A stretch of 5,753 nucleotides of DNA from Alphaproteobacteria bacterium (lineage in GTDB: Bacteria; Pseudomonadota; Alphaproteobacteria; UBA7887): NCBI GenBank assembly GCA_028289725.1, contig JANQOH010000207.1, forward strand, positions 1 through 5,753. Reading direction: 5' to 3'. Below are positions 1-4,516 of this stretch, piece after piece. The translations under genes and the position numbers were made by a program. The notes beneath the pieces are model-generated. The model did no database searches, was not told the DNA's origin, and was given only the letters and a program-made list of their open reading frames with translations. How positions within the stretch are numbered: position 1 is the first letter of the stretch; the number at the start of each line of letters is the position of its first letter.

Positions 1-1
1 C

Positions 2-343
2 GCGCACTTCGATGAAGACGGCTATCTGTTCATTGTCGACCGTGTAAAGGACATGATAATTCGCGGCGGTTTCAACGTGTATCCGCGCGAATTGGAAGAA
101 GTCTTGGTGACCCATCCCAATGTTTCGCTCGCCGCGGTCATCGGCGTGCCCGATGATCAATATGGTGAGGAAATCAAAGCGTTTGTCGTACCAAAGCCCG
201 ACCAAGAAATTGACACGGATGCGTTGATTGAATGGTCAAAACAACATTTGGCCGCATACAAATATCCGCGCATTGTTGAAGTGCGCGATGCATTGCCGAT
301 GAACGCGACGGGTAAAATTCTCAAGAAAGAGCTGCGCGCTTAA
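2..343 (+). CDS. Acyl-CoA synthetase (AMP-forming), C-terminal part; 5' end outside window
   Basis: This is the last 113 residues of an adenylate-forming (ANL superfamily) acyl-CoA ligase. Such enzymes activate a carboxylic acid with ATP to an acyl-AMP and then pass it to coenzyme A. The frame is open from the window edge, so the gene starts upstream. Visible motifs are the hinge region DEDGYLFIVDRVKD (residues 4-17), where the C-terminal domain swings between the two half-reactions, followed by IRGGFNVYPRE (20-30). Near the end, NATGKILKKELR carries the catalytic lysine (K105) of the adenylation step. The N-terminal substrate pocket is missing, so chain length and substrate cannot be told. 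A fatty acid, malonate-type or aromatic acid ligase all remain possible. The final TAA is followed by a candidate terminator. The codons end in A or T more often than those of ispH and hpnH. Confidence 0.93.
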   Translation, partial: AHFDEDGYLFIVDRVKDMIIRGGFNVYPRELEEVLVTHPNVSLAAVIGVPDDQYGEEIKAFVVPKPDQEIDTDALIEWSKQHLAAYKYPRIVEVRDALPMNATGKILKKELRA

Positions 344-345
344 CA

Positions 346-366
346 AAGTGTGGCGTTGTCACACTT
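346..366 (+). repeat. Inverted repeat just after the acyl-CoA synthetase stop
   Basis: The arms aagtgtg (346-352) and cacactt (360-366) pair perfectly over 7 bases around a 7-base loop. A G-T pair inside could lengthen the stem by one. It begins three bases after the stop codon. Its right arm shares bases 364-366 with the next stem-loop, so the two cannot form together. No T-run follows directly. It could protect the 3' end of the mRNA or take part in termination. Confidence 0.4.
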
Positions 367-399
367 GACTCGCGGACCGTTCACGCTCAAGCTTTTTTT
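364..399 (+). terminator. Candidate intrinsic terminator of the acyl-CoA synthetase gene
   Basis: The arms cttga (364-368) and tcaag (387-391) pair, with an inner gcg/cgc pairing (372-374 with 384-386). One base later a run of seven T's begins (393-399). This is the only T-run in the window placed directly after a stem. The stem is short and bulged, so termination strength is uncertain. The position, 21 bases after the stop codon and ahead of the next gene, fits a terminator. Confidence 0.4.
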
Positions 400-490
400 C
401 GCCAATCACCATTTGGCCGGACTTCCAAAGACGACTCGCTCGGCTGGCGCGATCGGATTAGTCACGGGTTCCGGATGCATTGGCAGAGCA

Positions 491-515
491 ATGACCCGCC
501 GCAATGGCGGGTTGT
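491..515 (+). promoter_or_regulatory. Stem-loop in the csp leader, upstream of the ribosome-binding site
   Basis: The arms acccgcc (494-500) and ggcgggt (506-512) pair perfectly around the 5-base loop gcaat. Three further pairs, A-U plus two G-U wobbles, extend the stem to 491-515. The wobbles are stable only in + strand RNA, which fits a leader transcript. The stem ends 14 bases before the ribosome-binding site. It is a plausible temperature-sensitive element or RNA-stability element, by analogy with other cold-shock leaders. Function is inference. Confidence 0.45.
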
Positions 516-529
516 GGAGGTGTCCCCCG

Positions 530-536
530 AAGGAGG
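530..536 (+). promoter_or_regulatory. Ribosome-binding site of csp, fixes the start at 542
   Basis: The sequence aaggagg is a near-perfect Shine-Dalgarno site, five bases before the ATG at 542. It decides the start against the longer open frame reaching back to 350. Confidence 0.85.
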
Positions 537-541
537 CCAGT

Positions 542-745
542 ATGGCTACCGGTACTGTTAAGTGGTTCAACCCGACAAAGGGTTTTGGGTTCATCGAACC
601 CGATGAGGGTGGAAAAGACGTCTTCGTTCACATAAGCGCGGTGCAGCGCGCGGGCATGGAAAGCCTGAACGAGGGTCAGAAGATTTCGTACGAAATTGCG
701 TCCGATCGCGGGCGTACTTTCGCCGATAATCTGCAGTCCGCTTAA
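542..745 (+). CDS. Cold-shock protein, single CSD domain (CspA family)
   Basis: This 67-residue protein is a complete cold-shock domain, a five-stranded OB-fold that binds single-stranded RNA and DNA. It acts as an RNA chaperone in the cytoplasm, melting secondary structure during cold or other stress. The family signature is plain: GTVKWFNPTKGFGFI (residues 4-18) includes the RNP1 motif KGFGFI, and DVFVHISAV (26-34) includes RNP2. The aromatic surface residues W8, F15, F17, F28 and H30 are present. Length is normal for the family. The gene has its own strong ribosome-binding site and a structured leader, and its neighbours are unrelated, so it is probably a single-gene unit. Alphaproteobacteria usually carry several csp paralogs, so I cannot say which one this is or whether it is induced by cold. 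Confidence 0.96.
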   Translation: MATGTVKWFNPTKGFGFIEPDEGGKDVFVHISAVQRAGMESLNEGQKISYEIASDRGRTFADNLQSA

Positions 746-761
746 AGACACTTTCGACGGG

Positions 762-792
762 CCCTTACGAAGAAGCACTTTCTTCGCGAGGG
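762..792 (+). terminator. Strong stem-loop after csp, probable transcript end
   Basis: The inner arms cgaagaa (768-774) and ttcttcg (780-786) pair perfectly around the loop gcact. After one mismatch the stem continues with ccctt (762-766) against gaggg (788-792), closing with one T-G wobble. The wobble would be an A-C mismatch in - strand RNA, so the structure favours + strand transcripts. It begins 16 bases after the csp stop. No T-run follows, so it may be a U-less terminator or a 3'-end protecting hairpin. Confidence 0.5.
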
Positions 793-818
793 TAGTGGGG
801 CGCTACAAGGTCGGAAAA

Positions 819-834
819 GATCGCATTTGCGATC
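819..834. repeat. Near-perfect palindrome gatcgca-tt-tgcgatc
   Basis: Two 7-base arms are separated by two bases. Bases 831-836 (gatcgt) can also pair with acgatc at 849-854, so two exclusive foldings exist. It lies in the gene-free stretch between the convergent csp and dehydrogenase genes. It could be a protein-binding site or part of an RNA structure. Nothing shows which. Confidence 0.35.
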
Positions 835-858
835 GTCTGGACGTGGTTACGATCTAAA

Positions 859-888
859 CGCACGCGGCTTGTTGGAGCGCCGTGTGCG
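859..888 (+). terminator. Ten-pair GC-rich stem-loop in the convergent intergenic region
   Basis: The arms cgcacgcggc (859-868) and gccgtgtgcg (879-888) pair over ten positions, one of them a G-U wobble in + strand RNA, around a 10-base loop. The bases that follow are T-rich (gataggttggttt) but contain no clean T-run. Lying 113 bases past the csp stop, it may be a second terminator for + strand transcription, or part of an unannotated small RNA. Confidence 0.4.
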
Positions 889-938
889 GATAGGTTGGTT
901 TGTGCCATGATCAGCGGAAAGCATAGCAAGCTATCCTT

Positions 939-955
939 CGCGCCAATTTGGCGCG
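939..955 (-). terminator. Stem-loop directly after the dehydrogenase stop
   Basis: The perfect 7-pair stem cgcgcca / tggcgcg (939-945 and 949-955) has a 3-base loop and starts one base past the dehydrogenase stop on the - strand. A second small inverted repeat, atagc-aa-gctat (923-934), follows in the same direction. Neither has a T-run behind it on the - strand. Position and strength fit a 3'-end structure of the three-gene - strand unit, working in either direction. Confidence 0.45.
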
Positions 956-956
956 C

Positions 957-1760
957 CTAACGTGCTGTCAACCCACCGTCCAAAACGAGCTCTGCGCCGG
1001 TCATCAGCGACGACTCGTTTGAAGCGAGGAAGACAATGCCGCGCGCGATCTCTTCCGCACGGCCTTTCCGGCCGATCGGCTGCAGTTTGGTCAGTGCTTC
1101 CCAAGCCGCGTCGTAATCGCCGCCGTCGCTCATATTCTTAAATTTTTCAGCGACCTGACCCATCATGTCGGTTTCGATAATGCCTGGGTGAACCGAGTTG
1201 ACCCGAATGTTATAGCCAAGATGCGCGCATTCGAGCGCGATCGACTTCGTGAACGACCGGACGCCACCTTTGGACATGCTATAGGCCGAACTCATCGGTG
1301 ACCCGACGATGCCGGCGACCGATGAAAGGTTGATGATCGAGCCTGCGGGACCATCAGCCGGGCAAGCGGCCTTCATGGCGCGAATGCCGTGTTTGGTGCC
1401 GAGGAACACGCCGTCGAGGTTTACCGACGAGAGCCAACGCCACTGATCGAGACTCATTGTCTCAATCGCCTGTTCCACGAACACGCCCGCATTGTTGACC
1501 AGGATGTGCAAGCCGCCGAACCGGGACACAGTGTCATCAACGACGCGCGTCCAGTCCGCTTCCGAAGTCACGTCATGAGGCATGAAATGCGCTGCGTTGC
1601 CGGACTCGCGAATGGCCGCTGCGGCCGCTTCGCCTTCGGCCGCTAGGCGATCGGTAATCACGACGATCGCGCCTTCACCGGCAAGCGCTTTGGCGGTCTC
1701 GGCGCCAATGCCTTTCGCCGCTCCGGACACAATGGCGACACGTCCGTCCAAACTAGGCAC
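957..1760 (-). CDS. Short-chain dehydrogenase/reductase (classical SDR), probably NAD-dependent
   Basis: This 267-residue protein is a complete classical SDR, a soluble Rossmann-fold oxidoreductase interconverting an alcohol and a ketone. The nucleotide-binding motif is GAAKGIG (13-19). Asp37, at the end of the second strand (ITDR), usually selects NAD(H) over NADP(H). NNAG is at 89-92, and the catalytic tetrad reads N114, S147, Y160, K164 in the expected spacing. The C-terminal TGAELVLDGG is typical. The overall pattern resembles hydroxysteroid and cyclic-alcohol dehydrogenases, but the substrate cannot be read from sequence. An insertion around 199-222 (AEKFKNMSDGGDYDAA) lies in the substrate-loop region. 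The start is GTG at 1760, with a G-rich ribosome-binding site (ggggggaa) upstream; starting here gives the usual short lead before the first strand. It is the last gene of the - strand unit, 86 bases after the unknown gene. Confidence 0.93.
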   Translation of the reverse strand: MPSLDGRVAIVSGAAKGIGAETAKALAGEGAIVVITDRLAAEGEAAAAAIRESGNAAHFMPHDVTSEADWTRVVDDTVSRFGGLHILVNNAGVFVEQAIETMSLDQWRWLSSVNLDGVFLGTKHGIRAMKAACPADGPAGSIINLSSVAGIVGSPMSSAYSMSKGGVRSFTKSIALECAHLGYNIRVNSVHPGIIETDMMGQVAEKFKNMSDGGDYDAAWEALTKLQPIGRKGRAEEIARGIVFLASNESSLMTGAELVLDGGLTAR

Positions 1761-1846
1761 GTGTTTGTTCCCCCCAAATAATCCGGCAGGCCCGCCCGCG
1801 GTTCAAGACGAGCCGGTCCGGTATTCTAAGTCGAGCCGCGCCGAAC

Positions 1847-2668
1847 TCAGCGCGCCGTCTCTTCCAACCCCGATCGCAGAATGGCCGCAAAGTCATCCGA
1901 ACCCGGCGCGCCGAAGCGGCATCCACACCAGTCGACGAGCAGCAGGGAATGGGTATCGCACAGGTGGCGCAATGGCGTGGCCAGAGCGCCGTTGGTATGT
2001 GCGGACGGTGCGAGCGCCAGGGTGATGGCTTGATCTTTTTGCGTGGTCCCATAGAGCAGCCAATGATCGCCGACGTCGTGGCAGAATGCATCTGATATGC
2101 GTGCGCCCGAGCCATGAAACCGCACGGCTGCCGAAGCCGGGCCAAACTGACCTTCGAGGTACGAACGCGGCAAGGTCGCGCCGAGAAGGGGCTGCGGTAT
2201 TCTCTTCCGGACGTGGATCTTTGTGAAGCCGACGCTTTCGCGTGCATCGCGAAGGATCGTGCCAATATCGGCCATCTCTTCCCGGATACAGTCTTCGAGT
2301 TGCTTCGAGACGCATTCGATTTGGCGCCAATCGTCTTCGGCGATGACCATTTCGGAGTCATCCGCGATCCGGCCCTGCGAAGCGGGCAGCGGATCGGCGA
2401 TGGTCGGCAGTGAGTAGAGCAAAGTTTCCGTGCTCACCTGTTCGATCCGGCGCAAGCGGACGGTCAACTTCTTCGACTTGGCAAATTTCTCTTTGAGTGG
2501 CGGGTCCGCTTGAACCACGCTCCAATTCTCGTCGCCGACGTCCAGTGTGGTGCTCTCGAGAAAACTGTCCGGAAGATCGGACAGCTCGAATTTTCCCTCG
2601 CCGAGGGTTTCGTTCTTAGCGTCGTCGACGAACGTGACGTGTACGCGGCGCTTTAGGATATTGAACAT
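1847..2668 (-). CDS. Conserved-looking protein of unknown function, cytoplasmic, 273 residues
   Basis: I do not recognise a named family. The protein has no signal peptide or membrane segment. It appears to have two parts. Residues 1-78 look beta-rich and end in alternating strand patterns (LTVRLRRIEQV), with a WSVV motif at 49-52. After a linker with SLPTI (86-90), residues about 110-145 form a charged likely helix (DDWRQIECVSKQLEDCIREE). A mixed alpha/beta part follows, with HDVGDHWLLYG (197-207) and a hydrophobic strand ending in DWCGCRFG (246-253). Six cysteines (119, 127, 196, 237, 248, 250) include a C-G-C pair that could bind metal or form a redox pair; this is inference. The ATG at 2668 has only a weak Shine-Dalgarno (gggtga). 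It lies 37 bases behind the exported His-rich gene, so co-expression is likely. The long overlapping frames in this stretch lack domain logic, and this frame fits the gene order best. Confidence 0.75.
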   Translation of the reverse strand: MFNILKRRVHVTFVDDAKNETLGEGKFELSDLPDSFLESTTLDVGDENWSVVQADPPLKEKFAKSKKLTVRLRRIEQVSTETLLYSLPTIADPLPASQGRIADDSEMVIAEDDWRQIECVSKQLEDCIREEMADIGTILRDARESVGFTKIHVRKRIPQPLLGATLPRSYLEGQFGPASAAVRFHGSGARISDAFCHDVGDHWLLYGTTQKDQAITLALAPSAHTNGALATPLRHLCDTHSLLLVDWCGCRFGAPGSDDFAAILRSGLEETAR

Positions 2669-2705
2669 CGGCGGTCACCCAATCCGTGTGGAGTCAGCCC
2701 GGGGA

Positions 2706-3350
2706 TCATTCGATCATGCCTTCGCCTTGCATCATCAGCGTCATGTGTTGGTGCGCTTGTTCCAAGCCGCCTTCGCCCGGCCCCCAGTCGATGGTGCCAT
2801 CTGAATTGGCATCACACCCATTCAGCACACAACGGAGCAGGTGCTGAACATTCCCGGCCATGATGCTCGCGTGTTTTGTGTTGTCGTTCGATCTGATTTG
2901 GCGGATGAGGCGCATGGCTTCGCTGGACCAAGTCGCGACATTGCGCATGCTGGCCCCAACATGTTCGGCATGGCGTTTCACATTGTCGGATGCATCGCCC
3001 GCACCGGCAGCCATATTGACGTGCGCGGTCACCGCAAGCGCGGCTTGTTCCAAGCCGTAGCCGAGCCCCGGTCCGCCATCCGCCGTCAAGGGATCGAGAG
3101 CATGCGAAACCGCCACGCTCTGCTGCCTAATCCAGTCCAAATCATGCGTCTGCGTCATTGCAAGTTGGGCGTGCTCAAGGGCGATGGCCGCTTCCTGCTG
3201 GGCGGTCGGCAACAAACCGGCCCCATCCGGGGTATCGGACCACCCGCTCATGACGTGTCCGATATGCGCGTGGGATTCTTGCGAAACCGCAGTCCCGTGG
3301 CCAAATAACATCACCAGAACGACCAAAAACGTCACAAGGAGCTGCTTCAT
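2706..3350 (-). CDS. Exported histidine-rich protein with EF-hand-like loop, function unknown
   Basis: This 214-residue protein begins with a clear Sec signal peptide: K2, a hydrophobic core at 4-16, and likely cleavage after AVS at residue 23. It should act in the periplasm or outside the cell. The mature part is mostly helical and has 13 histidines at scattered helix positions (27, 29, 32, 60, 69, 83, 110, 127, 130, 160, 170, 200, 202), which suggests metal or heme binding. The segment WSDTPDGAGLLPTA (37-50) and the glycine-rich GGPGLGYG (92-99) look like conserved family features. Near the C-terminus, DANSDGTID (180-188) follows an EF-hand calcium loop (D, N, D at positions 1, 3, 5, then G), but position 12 is Pro instead of Glu. 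Cys174 and Cys179 flank its start and could form a disulfide. It is the first gene of the - strand unit and diverges from ispH. I cannot assign a function. Confidence 0.85.
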   Translation of the reverse strand: MKQLLVTFLVVLVMLFGHGTAVSQESHAHIGHVMSGWSDTPDGAGLLPTAQQEAAIALEHAQLAMTQTHDLDWIRQQSVAVSHALDPLTADGGPGLGYGLEQAALAVTAHVNMAAGAGDASDNVKRHAEHVGASMRNVATWSSEAMRLIRQIRSNDNTKHASIMAGNVQHLLRCVLNGCDANSDGTIDWGPGEGGLEQAHQHMTLMMQGEGMIE

Positions 3351-3416
3351 GTTCCGAACCTTACGAAATCGGCGATTTGGCGGTTAGACTCTTTTGCCAC
3401 GCTTTGACGTAAATTA

Positions 3417-3428
3417 CCGTGATCACGG
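3417..3428. promoter_or_regulatory. Perfect palindrome ccgtgatcacgg, candidate operator
   Basis: This 12-base perfect palindrome lies between two divergently transcribed genes, 67 bases from the His-rich start and 100 from the ispH start. The GTGA/TCAC half-sites resemble those of CRP/FNR-type regulators, but the spacing is tighter than in the CRP site, so no regulator is assigned. Confidence 0.35.
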
Positions 3429-3513
3429 GCATATGTATTGGCGCAATGGGCCTGATTGGGTACATTGAATTTCGTGTGCGGCGCAATATTCCGGTGCCAA
3501 AAGGTCCGAATTC

Positions 3514-3520
3514 AGGAAAG
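3514..3520 (+). promoter_or_regulatory. Ribosome-binding site of ispH
   Basis: The sequence aggaaag lies eight bases before the ATG at 3529. It supports that start, which also puts the first cluster cysteine at residue 12 as in E. coli IspH. Confidence 0.7.
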
Positions 3521-3528
3521 CGATACGG

Positions 3529-4461
3529 ATGCGGGTAATCCTTGCTCAGCCCCGCGGCTTTTGTGCCGGGGTGGAACGCGCGATAGAGATCGTCGAACGC
3601 GCGCTCGACCGCTATGGGCCGCCGGTCTATGTGCGGCACGAGATCGTGCACAATAAGCGCGTGGTGGACGAACTGCGTGACAAGGGCGCGATCTTCGTCG
3701 AGGAATTGGACGAAGTGCCGGATGGCGCGGTCACAGTTTTCAGCGCGCATGGCGTCTCTCAGAAGATCGAGAATGCGGCCGAGGCGCGCGATCTTCCCGT
3801 GATTGACGCGACTTGTCCGCTGGTCGCCAAAGTGCACCACGAAGCGCAGCGTTATGCGCGGCACGGCCGCCAGGTGATTCTAATTGGCCACAAAGGGCAT
3901 CCGGAGGTCGAAGGCACCAGCGGGCGCGTGCCGGGTGGCGTGTTGTTGGTGTCGACCGTCGAGGATGTCGCGCAGCTCACGGTGAGCGACCCGGAAAAGG
4001 TCGCATACGTAACCCAGACGACCCTGAGCGTTGACGACACGCGCGATGTTATCGAGGCGTTGAAACAACGTTTCCCGTCGATCGCCGGTCCGTCGCTCCG
4101 CGACATTTGCTATGCCACGCAAAATCGCCAAACCGCCGTCCGCGATTTGGCCGGTGTTGTCGAGCTGCTTCTGGTGGTCGGCGCGGAAAATAGTTCCAAC
4201 TCAAATCGTCTGCGCGAAATCGGCGAGGAAATGAACGTTCCGAGCTATTTGATCGCCGATGCGGACAGCATTCAGACGCAGTGGCTGGAAGGCGTGACGA
4301 CCGTCGGTATCACCGCGGGTGCGTCGGCGCCGGAGCAGTTGGTGCAGGAAGTGATCGACCGGCTCCGCCAATTGGAGGACGTCGAGGTTGAGGCGCTGGA
4401 AGGCGTGATCGAAAAAGTGCAGTTTAAGCTGCCAGAGGCATTGCTCGCCGAAGCGTCCTAG
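3529..4461 (+). CDS. ispH: 4-hydroxy-3-methylbut-2-enyl diphosphate reductase (IspH/LytB)
   Basis: IspH catalyses the last step of the MEP pathway, reducing HMBPP to a mixture of IPP and DMAPP with an iron-sulfur cluster in the cytoplasm. All hallmarks are present in this 310-residue protein. The three cluster ligands are C12 (RGFCAGVERA), C96 (DATCPLV) and C194 (DICYATQNRQ). The substrate-binding histidines are H41, H74 and H124, the proton-relay glutamate E126 (HPEVEG), T165/S167 lie in TQTTLS, and the diphosphate-binding SSN is at 222-224. The C-terminal GITAGASAPE is also conserved. Numbering matches E. coli IspH up to the second cysteine, and length is normal. The gene is followed after 55 bases by hpnH. 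It diverges from the His-rich gene, so its promoter should lie in 3351-3528. The product feeds all isoprenoids, including the squalene that becomes hopanoids. Confidence 0.98.
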   Translation: MRVILAQPRGFCAGVERAIEIVERALDRYGPPVYVRHEIVHNKRVVDELRDKGAIFVEELDEVPDGAVTVFSAHGVSQKIENAAEARDLPVIDATCPLVAKVHHEAQRYARHGRQVILIGHKGHPEVEGTSGRVPGGVLLVSTVEDVAQLTVSDPEKVAYVTQTTLSVDDTRDVIEALKQRFPSIAGPSLRDICYATQNRQTAVRDLAGVVELLLVVGAENSSNSNRLREIGEEMNVPSYLIADADSIQTQWLEGVTTVGITAGASAPEQLVQEVIDRLRQLEDVEVEALEGVIEKVQFKLPEALLAEAS

Positions 4462-4516
4462 GTTCGAGACTGTGCCGGCGAAGCAACGCCGCGCGAAAGA
4501 GTGAAAGAGAGGCCAC

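Larger units (their letters stand above)
344..541 (+). promoter_or_regulatory. Long leader and upstream region of the cold-shock gene
   Basis: This 198-base gap must hold the promoter of the cold-shock gene and probably a long untranslated leader, which is common for cspA-type mRNAs. I found no convincing -35/-10 pair. A TTGACT at 365-370 has no good -10 partner. Two GACTC sites (367-371 and 433-437) match the CcrM methylation target of alphaproteobacteria. The region ends in a stem-loop and a strong ribosome-binding site. The cold-shock reading frame is open back to 350, but an N-terminal extension is unlikely because the family domain begins exactly at 542 behind that site. Confidence 0.45.
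3351..3528. promoter_or_regulatory. Divergent promoter region between the His-rich gene and ispH
   Basis: These 178 bases must drive the - strand trio on one side and ispH-hpnH on the other. I see no consensus promoter pair that I would defend. TTGACG (3404-3409) and TTGAAT (3465-3470) are -35-like on the + strand but lack good -10 boxes at normal spacing. A GACTC site (3387-3391) and a 12-base palindrome (3417-3428) lie inside. On the - strand, aagg sits 8 bases before the His-rich start. Confidence 0.5.

Noticed and set aside
350..541. N-terminal extension of the cold-shock protein back to 350
   Set aside because: The cold-shock domain begins exactly at 542 behind a strong ribosome-binding site. 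The upstream residues look random, and the stretch contains terminator- and leader-like structures.
1753..2361. 202-residue - strand frame overlapping the unknown gene
   Set aside because: It is rich in Arg, Ser and Pro and shows no domain pattern. It overlaps the dehydrogenase start and lies inside the better frame at 2668-1847, which follows the upstream gene at operon-like spacing.
2841..3308. 155-residue + strand frame opposite the His-rich gene
   Set aside because: The opposite strand encodes a protein with a clear signal peptide and an EF-hand-like motif. The + frame has no such features and no ribosome-binding site.
3361..3864. 167-residue - strand frame opposite the ispH start
   Set aside because: It covers the divergent promoter region and the conserved IspH N-terminus, and it has no recognisable domain.
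4475..4491. Small inverted repeat cggcg/cgccg between ispH and hpnH as a terminator
   Set aside because: Only five pairs with no T-run. Too weak to separate the two genes into independent units.
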